A stretch of 64,000 nucleotides of DNA from Neptunomonas japonica DSM 18939 (GCF_000422765.1 NZ_AUGR01000015.1:103931-167930), one strand, 5' to 3'. Positions 39,451 to 48,565 are shown, numbered from the stretch's first letter. Program-made: numbers and translations. The notes: generated by a model from the letters alone, not told the origin.

Positions 39451-40737
39451 TTACTTTTTAAAAAGTGAGCGTCGTAACGCGGGTGTTGTTGGTTTTTCAG
39501 CCTCGGGAGCCTGATATTGATGCTTAGGTTTACTATTTCTTTTTTGCTGTCCTTTATTTTTTGAAGACTTCGGTTGCAGTGGTTTGCCTTCAATTATCTT
39601 GCCGTTTTCGATAAAAGGGACGGGTTGTAGCGGTATTCTTTTATTAATTAACGTCTCTATTTCAGCGAGGTAGCATCTTTCGTCTGGTGCAACTAAAGAG
39701 ATCGCTTGCCCCGAAAGGCCAGCACGCCCAGTACGGCCGATACGGTGAACATAAGCTTCTGGTTGATTAGGCAAGTCATAGTTTACAACACGAGGGAGTG
39801 ATTCAATATCAATACCACGTGCCGCAACGTCGGTTGCGACCAGTACGCGTATCTCGCCCGTAGCAAAGGCTTTTAGTGCATGCGTACGCTCGCGCTGTAA
39901 TTTATCGCCATGAATGGCTAAGGAGCTGACCTCTTCAGCTTGTAGGAACTCAGTGACTAGGTCTGCACGTTTTTTAGTACGCGTGAAAACCAAGGTTTGC
40001 GTCCATTTACCTCCCTTAATTAAGTAACTCAAGATCTCAGATTTATCTTGGTTGTCCACTGCATAAGCCACTTGTTTAACTTGGCTGGTGGTTGAGTTCC
40101 TTGTGGAAACACTGATGCGTTTTGGCTCACGCAGTAATGATTCTGCCAGTGCTTCTATATTGCTGTTAAAAGTGGCAGAAAATAGCAGTGTTTGTTTATT
40201 TTTTGGAATGAACTTGAGGAGTTTCTGAATATCATGGATAAACCCTAAATCAAGCATGCGATCCGCTTCGTCCAGAACAAGCACTTCGAGTTGTTCGAGT
40301 GAAAACTTCTTTTGCTCTAGCATATCCAATAATCGACCAGGTGTTGCTACCAAAATATCTGTGCCGCGTTTCATCTTGCGAATCTGATTATCAAAACGCA
40401 CACCGCCATAGATGGAGATAACGCGAACCCCCAGTGCACGCCCGTATGCCAGTGTATGGTCACCGACTTGCATGGCAAGTTCACGGGTAGGCGTGAGGAT
40501 TAATCCCTTGATGTGGTGGTATTCGGTCCCTTGTGGTGCGCTACCGAATTTTTCGATCATGGGGACAGCAAAGCTGGCCGTTTTACCTGTCCCTGTTTGA
40601 GCTTCAGCCATTACATCATGCCCTTGAAGGATTGCAGGAATGGCTTGTGCTTGAATGGGAGTAGGAGTGTGGTGTCCTAGTTCATCCAGCGTGAAAAGTA
40701 ATTCAGGGCAAAGATTTAATTCAGAGAAAGCGGGCAT
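39451..40737 (-). CDS. DEAD-box RNA helicase, RhlE-like
   Basis: ATP-dependent RNA helicase of 428 residues. Motifs in order: Q motif P-T-P-I-Q-A-Q, motif I A-Q-T-G-T-G-K-T (about 41-48), P-T-R-E-L-A, D-E-A-D, S-A-T, and in the second RecA domain A-R-G-I-D and H-R-I-G-R-T-G-R-A-G. The C-terminal tail (about 380-428) is short and basic. Such enzymes remodel rRNA precursors and mRNA. A second DEAD-box helicase with a different tail lies at 48602. Confidence 0.93.
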   Translation of the reverse strand: MPAFSELNLCPELLFTLDELGHHTPTPIQAQAIPAILQGHDVMAEAQTGTGKTASFAVPMIEKFGSAPQGTEYHHIKGLILTPTRELAMQVGDHTLAYGRALGVRVISIYGGVRFDNQIRKMKRGTDILVATPGRLLDMLEQKKFSLEQLEVLVLDEADRMLDLGFIHDIQKLLKFIPKNKQTLLFSATFNSNIEALAESLLREPKRISVSTRNSTTSQVKQVAYAVDNQDKSEILSYLIKGGKWTQTLVFTRTKKRADLVTEFLQAEEVSSLAIHGDKLQRERTHALKAFATGEIRVLVATDVAARGIDIESLPRVVNYDLPNQPEAYVHRIGRTGRAGLSGQAISLVAPDERCYLAEIETLINKRIPLQPVPFIENGKIIEGKPLQPKSSKNKGQQKRNSKPKHQYQAPEAEKPTTPALRRSLFKK

Positions 40738-40830
40738 GAGTCGTCCGGGTAGAAACGCAAGATAAGAAGCTAATGATGAGCGCCGAGTTTACAGGAAATG
40801 CTTAAATTGAGCGACATCAGTTGATAAGGG

Positions 40831-40858
40831 TTGACATCATTTGCAAGGCTGCTTTAAT
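40831..40858 (+). promoter_or_regulatory. Sigma-70 promoter for the structured leader
   Basis: TTGACA (40831-40836) is a perfect -35, followed after 16 bases by TTTAAT (40853-40858), five of six matches to the -10. Transcription would start near 40865, giving a leader of about 250 bases before the gene at 41117. Confidence 0.6.
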
Positions 40859-40864
40859 AGACGG

Positions 40865-41116
40865 CCACCTTTTGGTGGTTAAAATGTGATCAAGTAGTAA
40901 TTTTTTATTCTGACAGAACAGGATCTGATGAACCTAATCAAGATGTGCCCGGTCGTACGAATTCCCGTCTCCAATATTCATTGGAAGCGAATTTTCGCTT
41001 GTCCGTTGGCTCTGTTCTAAATTTTTTGGCCGCGGATATCTTCGCGGCCGATAGTGATTCCCCTACTACCTCCCCTCGAAGATATCTCTGGCAGTTTTTA
41101 ACTGAGGAGATAAATC
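40865..41116 (+). ncRNA. Long structured 5' leader with alternative helices (candidate cis-regulator)
   Basis: This accounts for most of the 379-bp gap before the small gene at 41117. In order: GGCCACC/GGTGGTT hairpin (40863-40880, two G-U pairs); AGAACAG (40915-40921) closing with CTGTTCT (41012-41018) around two internal hairpins, TCCAAT/ATTGGA (40970-40985) and AAGCGAA/TTCGCTT (40985-41000); GGCCGCG/CGCGGCC hairpin (41028-41049) with GATATCTTCG in its loop and 3' arm; then CGAAGATATC (41077-41086), which is the exact complement of that loop segment and gives a mutually exclusive helix ending about 20 bases before GAGGAG. Not a riboswitch class I recognise. Confidence 0.5.
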
Positions 41117-41386
41117 ATGACATTATTAAGCTTATTGGTAGACGGATACAAAACTCTGCAAAAGCGTTTAGATGCACAATATACCTATCAATCGATGGAG
41201 CACTTAGACGAGCGCTTACTGATTGATGTAGGTGTATGTCGCAAAGGCAATACTATTGTTGCTTTGCGAAAAGAAGAAATCGCTGCATCATCTGATAAAA
41301 AACAGGTCCAGAATACGTCTATTGAACAAACCGGTTGTGCTGAGCACGCTGGCCAATGTTGCTTACTGCAAGATAGTGGGGGGTAG
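41117..41386 (+). CDS. Small DUF1127-like protein
   Basis: An 89-residue protein with an L-D-E-R-L-L-I-D-V-G-V-C-R-K-G core (about 30-44) like the DUF1127 motif L-D-D-R-L-L-x-D-I-G. DUF1127 proteins are short, basic and often linked to stress or nutrient limitation and RNA handling. The C-terminal third has three extra cysteines in E-H-A-G-Q-C-C-L-L, which may bind metal; this is not a family norm. GAGGAG lies eight bases before the ATG. The unusual leader in front suggests strong post-transcriptional control. Confidence 0.7.
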   Translation: MTLLSLLVDGYKTLQKRLDAQYTYQSMEHLDERLLIDVGVCRKGNTIVALRKEEIAASSDKKQVQNTSIEQTGCAEHAGQCCLLQDSGG

Positions 41387-41392
41387 CTAAGC

Positions 41393-41424
41393 CATAGCGA
41401 CAGGCAGTTGCTATGGTCTTTCTT
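41393..41424 (+). terminator. Terminator-like hairpin after the DUF1127-like gene
   Basis: CCATAGC pairs with GCTATGG over an 11-base loop just after the stop, followed by TCTTTCTTT. A second hairpin, AAGCGGGC with GCCCGCTT (about 41428-41453), follows immediately. Confidence 0.55.
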
Positions 41425-41603
41425 TAAGCGGGCGAAACAGGATACGAGCCCGCTTACATTAGCGAAGATAAAACGAATACTTCGCTAGGAACTTATGAAC
41501 ATCCACTATAGTCTAGTATTAGTGGTACGCTGAATAAGAGATATGGTGTTTCTAGGCATTTTATTTGCTTACTTATATTAGAAAAAATAGGAGTTTTTGC
41601 GCA

Positions 41604-42056
41604 ATGGAGGTGACTCTACTTTACTGGCATTGGTTGGTGTTTGGGATGTTGTTAATGGCGGCGGAAATGTTTATTCCGAGCTTTACAATTTTCTGGTTTG
41701 GTCTGGGCGGTATAGTAGTCGCAGGGCTGTTAGGCGTGAATCCAGATATTGCCGTTAGTTGGCAATTATTTAGTTGGGCCGTGGCATCTTCTGTATTTGC
41801 ATTGTTATGGTTTAAGTTGTTGAGGCCTAAAATGACTGACCGTACTAAAGCTGGCATTGCACGTGAAGCAGTCGCAGGTGAAGTTGGTCAGGTTATAAAA
41901 GTTCCTACTGAGCATTCACGCGGTGTTGTGCGATTTACTACACCGGTATTAGGTGATGATGAATGGGAGTTTATTTGCAGTACAGATGTTGTTTTGGGAG
42001 ACCGAGTATTTATAACAGAGTTATCCGGTAATACATTGCTGGTCGGTAAACGTTAA
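41604..42056 (+). CDS. NfeD family protein
   Basis: A 150-residue membrane protein: two to three N-terminal hydrophobic helices (about 4-70) with the F-W-F-G-L-G-G motif, then a C-terminal OB-fold domain (about 85-150). Short NfeD proteins act with SPFH proteins such as the next gene in membrane microdomain organisation and quality control. ATG 41604 has AGGAG 10 bases upstream. The gap to the SPFH gene is 27 bp, so they form one operon, the usual NfeD-SPFH pair. Confidence 0.9.
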   Translation: MEVTLLYWHWLVFGMLLMAAEMFIPSFTIFWFGLGGIVVAGLLGVNPDIAVSWQLFSWAVASSVFALLWFKLLRPKMTDRTKAGIAREAVAGEVGQVIKVPTEHSRGVVRFTTPVLGDDEWEFICSTDVVLGDRVFITELSGNTLLVGKR

Positions 42057-42083
42057 CTATTAATGGTGGAAGGAGTTTTAAGA

Positions 42084-42938
42084 ATGGATGGATTAATGAT
42101 TGCGGGTGTGTTGCTGTTTTTGGTGATACTGACTCTAGCGATGGGTGTTAAAACAGTTCCGCAAGGAAGTAAACATGTAGTGCAGCGTTTGGGTAAGTTT
42201 CATACTACGTTAGGGCCTGGCTTGAATATAATTATGCCCTATATAGACCAAGTTGCTTATAAAGTGACCACAAAAGATATCGTGATGGATATCCCTTCTC
42301 AAGAAGTTATCACTAAAGATAATGCTGTGATCATCGCTAATGCTGTGGCTTACATCAATATAGTGGCACCTGAAAAAGCGGTGTACGGTGTTGAAAATTA
42401 TAGTTTAGCTATTCAGAACCTAGTACAAACATCTTTGCGTTCTATTGTTGGTGAAATGGGGTTGGATGACGCACTCTCTTCACGTGACCAGATTAAAGCA
42501 AAACTCAAAGCCGCTATTTCGGACGATATTTCTGATTGGGGAATTACGCTTAAGACTGTTGAAATTCAAGACATTACGCCTTCAGATACAATGCAAAGTG
42601 CAATGGAAGAGCAGGCAGCAGCTGAGCGCCAGCGACGTGCAACTGTCACACGTGCAGATGGTGAAAAATCAGCCGCTATCCTTGAAGCCGAAGGGCGTTT
42701 GGAAGCTTCTAAACGTGATGCAGAAGCACAAGTTGTATTGGCTAAAGCAAGCCAGGTGGCTATTCAACGCGTGACAGAGGCCATTCAAGGTAATGAGTTA
42801 CCAGTAATGTATATTCTGGGTGAAAAATATGTAGATGCAATGGCTGCACTGGCTAAGTCAGATAATGCTAAGACAGTTATTTTGCCGGCAGACATTCCTG
42901 CTGCTATTCAAGGGATGATGGGTGGCCTTAAAAAGTAG
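42084..42938 (+). CDS. SPFH-domain protein (stomatin/paraslipin, QmcA-like)
   Basis: A 284-residue protein: one N-terminal membrane helix (about 5-22), then the SPFH domain starting V-P-Q-G-S-K-H-V-V-Q-R-L-G-K-F, followed by an Ala/Glu-rich coiled coil (about 175-235). It forms oligomers at the membrane and works with NfeD. ATG 42084 has AAGGAG eight bases upstream; an ATG at 42063 would be only weakly supported. Second gene of the NfeD operon. Confidence 0.92.
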   Translation: MDGLMIAGVLLFLVILTLAMGVKTVPQGSKHVVQRLGKFHTTLGPGLNIIMPYIDQVAYKVTTKDIVMDIPSQEVITKDNAVIIANAVAYINIVAPEKAVYGVENYSLAIQNLVQTSLRSIVGEMGLDDALSSRDQIKAKLKAAISDDISDWGITLKTVEIQDITPSDTMQSAMEEQAAAERQRRATVTRADGEKSAAILEAEGRLEASKRDAEAQVVLAKASQVAIQRVTEAIQGNELPVMYILGEKYVDAMAALAKSDNAKTVILPADIPAAIQGMMGGLKK

Positions 42939-43047
42939 CTCAGTGAAGCTATTCGGGTAAGTAGCCCCTCAAATAGTAAGTTAATACTCTATTCATCGCT
43001 ACACAAGACAATGGTATGACTAAAACTATGATGAAGAGGTCTATGCT

Positions 43048-43458
43048 GTGGGTATGTTAAAGGAGTTTAAAGAGTTTGCTGTTAAAGGCAATGTGATGGA
43101 TATGGCCGTTGGTATTATCGTAGGCGTAGCCTTCGGTAAAATCGTTTCATCATTTGTCGGTGATATTGTTATGCCTCCTATTGGTGTAATGATGGGTGGT
43201 GTGAACTTCACAGACTTAGCATTTGTTCTGCAAGAAGCGGTGGGTGAAACAGCGGCTGTTGCCATTAACTACGGTAAATTTGTACAAACGATTATTGATT
43301 TCGTGATTGTTGCAGGTGCTGTGTTTGTTGCTGTGAAAACAATCAATTCTATGAAGAAGGTTGAGGAAGCCCCAGAAGAGCCTGAAGCAGAACCAGAACC
43401 TTCCAAGGAAGAAGTTTTGCTGAGTGAAATTCGTGATTTGTTGAAAGCTCGAAACTAA
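43048..43458 (+). CDS. mscL: Large-conductance mechanosensitive channel
   Basis: A 136-residue pentameric channel that opens on hypo-osmotic shock. The N-terminal [29 protein letters not shown] motif is strongly conserved and includes TM1; TM2 is at about 74-94 and the cytoplasmic acidic C-terminus ends with L-L-S-E-I-R-D-L-L. The GTG start at 43048 fits AGAGG nine bases upstream and gives a normal N-terminus. A terminator follows. Confidence 0.95.
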   Translation: MGMLKEFKEFAVKGNVMDMAVGIIVGVAFGKIVSSFVGDIVMPPIGVMMGGVNFTDLAFVLQEAVGETAAVAINYGKFVQTIIDFVIVAGAVFVAVKTINSMKKVEEAPEEPEAEPEPSKEEVLLSEIRDLLKARN

Positions 43459-43526
43459 AAACTACTAAGTAAGCTAGTATCTATTGTGTAGGGTGTATAC
43501 TAGGTGCTGAGTTAAACTCTTTATAT

Positions 43527-43556
43527 AAAAGGTGCGCTAATACGCACCTTTTTTTA
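43527..43556 (+). terminator. Terminator after mscL
   Basis: AAAAGGTGCG and CGCACCTTTT form a stem over CTAATA, then a T-run. The T-run ends at an ATG (43556) that is in frame with the next gene. Confidence 0.92.
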
Positions 43557-43573
43557 TGCTTTATACTGGCCTT

Positions 43574-43777
43574 ATGAATGATGTAGATAAAGTGAAATCA
43601 CCCTGTATAAGACAGTGCTGTCTTGATGAGCAAGATATTTGTTTGGGGTGTAGCCGTTCGTTGCAGGAGATTCTTGATTGGACGAAGGTTACAGAAAAAG
43701 AAAGGGCTGCTGTGTTAGTGCGTGCTCAGCTGCGAAAAGAACAGCGTAATCAAGCAATTAAGTCTGGATTTAAATGA
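43574..43777 (+). CDS. DUF1289 family protein
   Basis: A 67-residue protein of the DUF1289 family, with the pattern S-P-C-I-R-Q-C-C-L-D-E-x-D-I-C-L-G-C at about 9-26, whose cysteines probably bind a metal. The function of the family is unknown to me. I chose ATG 43574 because the upstream ATG at 43556 sits at the end of the mscL terminator T-run; neither has an obvious ribosome-binding site. Confidence 0.75.
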   Translation: MNDVDKVKSPCIRQCCLDEQDICLGCSRSLQEILDWTKVTEKERAAVLVRAQLRKEQRNQAIKSGFK

Positions 43778-43881
43778 GTCACGGAGTTTTCTTGATAACT
43801 CAATGATATATATGGTTATAGTCTGTAGCTATCGAGTGCCTTGAAAAAATTAATTTTTGTAATGCCTTCAGTATAGCTATA

Positions 43882-43893
43882 GTTGATATCAAC
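43882..43893. promoter_or_regulatory. 12-bp palindrome upstream of peroxiredoxin gene
   Basis: GTTGATATCAAC is a perfect palindrome 32 bp before the peroxiredoxin-glutaredoxin start, next to TATAGCTATAG. It could be an oxidative-stress regulator site; it does not match an OxyR consensus fully. Confidence 0.35.
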
Positions 43894-43925
43894 AAATTAG
43901 CGATTAGCAAATCAGGAGATTATAG

Positions 43926-44666
43926 ATGTTGGATAACCGTGAAGGCCAGGCTGTGCCTAATGTTACTTTTCCTGCTCGAGTGGGCAACGACTGGGTAAAC
44001 ATCAGTACTGAGCAATTGTTTAAAGGTAAAAATGTTATTGTTTTCGCATTGCCCGGCGCTTTTACGCCAACATGTTCAAGTACCCATCTGCCACGCTACA
44101 ACGAGCTAGCGCCTGTTTTCAAAGCGAACGGCATTGATGACATTGTTTGTATATCAGTGAATGATACATTTGTTATGAATAGCTGGGCTGAAGACCAGAA
44201 AGCAGAAAATATTACTTTTATTCCTGATGGAAACGGCGAATTTAGCGCTGGTATGGATATGTTAGTAGATAAAAGTAACATCGGTTTTGGTAAGCGCAGC
44301 TGGCGTTATTCTATGTTGGTTAAAGATGGCACAATCGAAAAAATGTTCATTGAGCCAGATTTACCAGGTGACCCGTTTGAAGTATCTGACGGCGATACTA
44401 TGCTGAATTACATTAATCCAAATGCTGAGCAACCTAAGCGCGTTACTTTATTAACGAAGCCTGGATGTTCGCACTGCACACGTGCTAAAAAAGCGTTGCA
44501 GGAAAAAGGTTATAAGTATGAAGAAATTGAGCTTGGCCAGCATGGTGTGAGCTTTTCCAGCCTAAATGCTTTAACGGGCCAAGGAACGACGCCTCAAGTC
44601 TTTATTGATGGTGAGCATGTCGGTAGTGCTGATGATCTAGAAGCATGGCTAACTAAAAATAGCTGA
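43926..44666 (+). CDS. Peroxiredoxin-glutaredoxin fusion (Prx5-Grx)
   Basis: A 246-residue hybrid enzyme. The N-terminal peroxiredoxin-5 domain carries the peroxidatic Cys50 in F-T-P-T-C-S-S-T-H-L. The C-terminal glutaredoxin domain carries C181-S-H-C184 in K-P-G-C-S-H-C-T-R. The fusion lets glutathione directly recycle the peroxidase, as in Haemophilus and Chromatium hybrid enzymes. AGGAGAT precedes the ATG. It complements the catalase at 4552. A terminator follows. Confidence 0.93.
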   Translation: MLDNREGQAVPNVTFPARVGNDWVNISTEQLFKGKNVIVFALPGAFTPTCSSTHLPRYNELAPVFKANGIDDIVCISVNDTFVMNSWAEDQKAENITFIPDGNGEFSAGMDMLVDKSNIGFGKRSWRYSMLVKDGTIEKMFIEPDLPGDPFEVSDGDTMLNYINPNAEQPKRVTLLTKPGCSHCTRAKKALQEKGYKYEEIELGQHGVSFSSLNALTGQGTTPQVFIDGEHVGSADDLEAWLTKNS

Positions 44667-44687
44667 GCCTTTGTGTAAAGCTAAGAC

Positions 44688-44717
44688 TAACGCCTATCAG
44701 ATTTGATGGGCGTTTTT
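44688..44717 (+). terminator. Terminator of the peroxiredoxin-glutaredoxin gene
   Basis: AACGCC-t-ATCA pairs with TGAT-g-GGCGTT, then a T-run. Confidence 0.8.
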
Positions 44718-44796
44718 GTTTCTATTAAGAGTCATTTTGGTTCTTATCTTACCTCTGTTAAGCTGCTTTGAACGAGTTTCATTATGAGGTGAAAAG

Positions 44797-46176
44797 ATGT
44801 CAGGGGCTTTTACGGTTGCTATTCAGGAATTACAAACATTGTTGGGAGAGCGTTTAGAAACGTCCAATAGTGTGCGCCAGCATCATGCTCATGATGAGTC
44901 TTTCCACCTTCCAGCTTCTCCCGATGCAGTGGCATTTCCTAAAAGCACTTCTGAAGTTTCTGAAATTGCTCGTATTTGCATGCGTCATCATATGCCGATG
45001 CTCCCTTTTGGCACAGGTACGGCCATGGAGGGAGGGGTAAATGCAGGCCATGGTGGGCTAAGTATCGACATGTCTTTGATGAACAAAATCTTGAGTGTTA
45101 TCAGTGAAGATATGGACTGTACTGTACAGGCCGGTGTTACTCGCAAACAACTCAATGAGCACTTGCGTGATCAAGGTATGTTTTTTCCTATTGATCCTGG
45201 TGCTGATGCTTCTATCGGAGGTATGGCTGCAACGCGTGCTTCGGGTACCAATGCTGTACGTTATGGAACAATGCGAGATGCTGTCTTAGCCTTAACGGTT
45301 GTGATGGCTGATGGAAAGATTGTAAAAACTAGCAGTCGTGCCCGCAAGTCCGCTGCGGGCTATGATCTAACACGTCTGTTTATTGGTTCGGAAGGTACGT
45401 TGGGCATTATTTGTGAGATAAGCTTGCGTTTACAGGCTATTCCTGAGGCTATTTCTGCCGCTGTTTGTGCTTTTGGCTCGATAGAAGGCGCCATTAATAC
45501 GGTAATCGAGACAATACAAATGGGCGTGCCCATTGCTCGCATAGAGTTGTTGGATGCTGCGGCTATTAGTGCGGTTAACCAATACAGCGGTACTGATTAC
45601 CCACTTCTGCCTCATCTGTTTTTAGAGTTTCATGGTACTCAGGCATGGGTGGTTGAGCAGGCATCGATTGTTAAAGAATTAGCCGATGAAAACCTGGGAA
45701 GCGAATTTAAGTGGGCATCGAATACTGAAGAGCGAACTGCTTTATGGCAGGCAAGGCATGATTTTGCTTATGCGGCTCGAGCAATGCGCCCAAATGCCCG
45801 CATTTTTTCAACAGATGTTTGTGTGCCTATCTCGCAGCTGGCACAGTGCATACTCGAAACAATTGCCGATATTAAAAACATGGGTATGCCTATGCCTATT
45901 GTCGGCCATGTGGGAGATGGGAACTTTCACGTGGTACCTGCAGTTGATCCTGAAGACGAAGCTGAAATGGTGCTAATCGATGCGTTTCATACTCGGCTTA
46001 TTCATCGTGCCCTGAGTTCTGGTGGTACTTGTACTGGGGAGCATGGTATTGGTCAGGGAAAAAAAGATTTTCTGGCTGAAGAGCTACCAGCAGGTGTTGA
46101 AATCATGAAAACAATTAAATATGCACTAGATCCTGATAACCTTATGAACCCCGGTAAAGTCGTGGATATGAGCTAG
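44797..46176 (+). CDS. FAD-linked oxidoreductase, GlcD / D-lactate dehydrogenase type
   Basis: A 459-residue flavoprotein with the N-terminal FAD_binding_4 domain: L-P-F-G-T-G-T-A-M-E-G-G at about 69-80, D-P-G-A-D-A-S-I-G-G-M (about 135-145) and G-T-L-G-I-I; the C-terminal domain ends in H-G-I-G-x-G-K and a P-x-N-L-M-N-P-G-K-V motif. It likely oxidises D-lactate or glycolate in a membrane-associated step; the substrate is not fixed by sequence. No glcE or glcF genes follow, so it is probably a one-subunit D-2-hydroxyacid dehydrogenase. Confidence 0.9.
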   Translation: MSGAFTVAIQELQTLLGERLETSNSVRQHHAHDESFHLPASPDAVAFPKSTSEVSEIARICMRHHMPMLPFGTGTAMEGGVNAGHGGLSIDMSLMNKILSVISEDMDCTVQAGVTRKQLNEHLRDQGMFFPIDPGADASIGGMAATRASGTNAVRYGTMRDAVLALTVVMADGKIVKTSSRARKSAAGYDLTRLFIGSEGTLGIICEISLRLQAIPEAISAAVCAFGSIEGAINTVIETIQMGVPIARIELLDAAAISAVNQYSGTDYPLLPHLFLEFHGTQAWVVEQASIVKELADENLGSEFKWASNTEERTALWQARHDFAYAARAMRPNARIFSTDVCVPISQLAQCILETIADIKNMGMPMPIVGHVGDGNFHVVPAVDPEDEAEMVLIDAFHTRLIHRALSSGGTCTGEHGIGQGKKDFLAEELPAGVEIMKTIKYALDPDNLMNPGKVVDMS

Positions 46177-46351
46177 TTTGCTGTTATATTGCTTTCATTA
46201 TGCGACTTTAGTCATGTTTGGGCGGTGTGGTCTATACTTAATCAACCGTCTAACCTATAGACTGATAAGAAAGAAACGATAGAATGAAACCTAAAAATAA
46301 AAGCTATTTTCATTTGACTGTATCTATGTATTATTTCAGGGATTAGGAATA

Positions 46352-48565
46352 ATGGATTTCGTCGCTTTCCTTAAACAACTGCTAGTGCGCAGTCCTGTGT
46401 GGCCAGCTGTTGCGATAAGTATGATTGTATTGTTGGTATCCTCTTTATTTATTCAGAGCGAAGCTGAAAGACTTAAGAGTGAAGCGTTGTTCAGGGCGGC
46501 AAGCCAAGTAGGAATTATACGTGCTCGCTTGGAAGGCGAAATCAATGCGAATCTTTCCGTGTTGAAAGCTTTACAAGCAGAAATCACGATTAACCCTGAG
46601 ATGGGTCAGTCGAGATTTGACCAATTAATGGAAGCGCTTTTATCTGATGATTTGCATATTCGTCATGTTGCGATGGCTCCTGATCTGACCGTTCAACTTA
46701 TCTATCCTCTGGAAGGTAATGAGCAGGCCATTGGGTTAAATTATACCGCTAATAAAGATCAAGTTCGTTCTGTGCTTGATGCTATCCAGTTGAATAAAAT
46801 GGTGTTATCTGGCCCTCTTGAACTGGTGCAAGGAGGAGAAGCATTAATAGCACGCTTGCCTGTTTATCTTCATAAGCATACAGAACCCACCTTGTGGGGA
46901 ATCATCTCTGCCGTTTTGGATTATCAGAAGTTGCTTGATGCAGCTGATATTAGAAAAGACTATTACGGATTAATGTTGGGCATTCGCGGAAAAGATGGCA
47001 CAGGTTCGGAAGGAGAATTATTTTTTGGCTCTGAGGGTGCTTTTGGTCTTGATGCTGTAATGACAAATATAACCTTGCCACATGGTGAGTGGCAACTGGC
47101 TATATTGCCAGAGAATGGTTGGTCTGCACCGTCGCAAAGAATGTATTTTTTGTGGGGTGGGGCAAGCTTCCTTGCGGTCTTGATGGGTGTGGCTGGCTTT
47201 TTGTTAGTGCTTATTTATCAGCAAAAAGCACAAGCGATAACAACGGCAAACTACAGAGCTAACTTTGATGCATTAACTGGCTTGCCTAATCGGTATTTCT
47301 TTAGTCAGAGGTTGGAGAGCCTGATTAAAGAGATGCGTCGTGAAAAACTAGATTTTGCAGTCTTTTTTATTGATATAGACCACTTCAAGCAAGTAAATGA
47401 CAGTGTTGGGCATAGCGCTGGTGATCATTTATTGACTGATTTTGCTATGCGTTTACAGCATTCCGCTCGTGACTCTGACATTATTGCTCGCCTTGGTGGG
47501 GATGAATTTGTACTTGTATTGCGTAATGTCAGAGATGTGATACAGGCTGACTTACTTGCTGAGAAGTTACAAAAGAAGATTCAACAGCCCTTTATGATAG
47601 GAGGGCGGCCGTTTTTGGTAACAGCGAGCATTGGTATTGCGATGTACCCTATTGATGGGAAGGATGTTACGGGTTTATTACTGCACTCTGACCAAGCTAT
47701 GTACACGGCAAAACGTGCGGGACGAAATGCGCACTTTTTCTTTAATGAGGGAATGCGCGAAGAGGCAGAGCAGCATTTGTTAGTGCATGCTGATATTTTA
47801 CGTGGGCTCAATGCTAACGAGTTTGAGCTTTACTACCAGCCGGTATTGAATGTCAGTACAAATAAAATAGAAAAATGTGAAGCGCTTATTCGTTGGAACC
47901 ATCCCGATAAAGGCAGAGTAATGCCTGATTCTTTTATACCTGTTGCAGAGAGAACAGGGTCTATTGTAAATATTGGAAATTGGGTTTTACAGCAAGCTTG
48001 CAAGGATATGCGAGCCTTTTTAGATGCTGATATTGATATTAAAATTTCTGTTAATCGTTCTGTCAGTGAGTTTTATTCTACAAAAGCGTATGACACGTGG
48101 AAGGCAATTTTCAAAGAAAATGGAGTGGATAGTCGTCGGTTTGTATTTGAAATTACTGAGTCACTGTTTATGGAACAAAACTCTGCTCGCATGAGCGTTA
48201 TTACTTCATTGCGTGACATTGGTGTCCAGTTTGCGATTGATGATTTTGGTACGGGATATTCTGCTATTAATTATTTGCGTAACTATCCTGTCGATTATTT
48301 GAAGATTGATAAGAGTTTTATTCAGGATTTATTGATAGACGAGCAGGATAAAACACTCGTTGAAGTTATTATTAAAATGGGAAGGGCGTTAGGTATTGTC
48401 GTCATTGCTGAAGGTGTTGAAGAACTTGCTCAGCTAGAAGTGCTGAAGCAGTTCGAGTGCGATTATATTCAAGGTTTTTGGTTGTCGAAGCCACAGTCGC
48501 TGCATCATATTATTGCGTTGTGCCATGAGCATATGGATGGCCAAGATGATGCACCTATTACCTAG
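46352..48565 (+). CDS. Membrane CHASE-like / GGDEF / EAL protein
   Basis: A 737-residue c-di-GMP signalling protein. A first helix (about 17-33) and a second (about 270-290) flank a periplasmic CHASE-like sensor. The GGDEF domain is intact (G-G-D-E-F at 382-386) with an I-site R-D-S-D 5 residues before it, so it can make c-di-GMP with feedback inhibition. The EAL domain has E-A-L at 510-512 and D-D-F-G-T-G-Y, so the phosphodiesterase is intact as well. Net direction is unknown. GGA is five bases before ATG. A 20-codon frame (46284-46346) ends just upstream. Confidence 0.95.
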   Translation: MDFVAFLKQLLVRSPVWPAVAISMIVLLVSSLFIQSEAERLKSEALFRAASQVGIIRARLEGEINANLSVLKALQAEITINPEMGQSRFDQLMEALLSDDLHIRHVAMAPDLTVQLIYPLEGNEQAIGLNYTANKDQVRSVLDAIQLNKMVLSGPLELVQGGEALIARLPVYLHKHTEPTLWGIISAVLDYQKLLDAADIRKDYYGLMLGIRGKDGTGSEGELFFGSEGAFGLDAVMTNITLPHGEWQLAILPENGWSAPSQRMYFLWGGASFLAVLMGVAGFLLVLIYQQKAQAITTANYRANFDALTGLPNRYFFSQRLESLIKEMRREKLDFAVFFIDIDHFKQVNDSVGHSAGDHLLTDFAMRLQHSARDSDIIARLGGDEFVLVLRNVRDVIQADLLAEKLQKKIQQPFMIGGRPFLVTASIGIAMYPIDGKDVTGLLLHSDQAMYTAKRAGRNAHFFFNEGMREEAEQHLLVHADILRGLNANEFELYYQPVLNVSTNKIEKCEALIRWNHPDKGRVMPDSFIPVAERTGSIVNIGNWVLQQACKDMRAFLDADIDIKISVNRSVSEFYSTKAYDTWKAIFKENGVDSRRFVFEITESLFMEQNSARMSVITSLRDIGVQFAIDDFGTGYSAINYLRNYPVDYLKIDKSFIQDLLIDEQDKTLVEVIIKMGRALGIVVIAEGVEELAQLEVLKQFECDYIQGFWLSKPQSLHHIIALCHEHMDGQDDAPIT

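Noticed and set aside
40945..41226. Frame overlapping the leader and the start of the DUF1127-like gene
   Set aside because: It runs through the hairpins and conflicts with the better supported gene at 41117, which has a strong ribosome-binding site and family motif.
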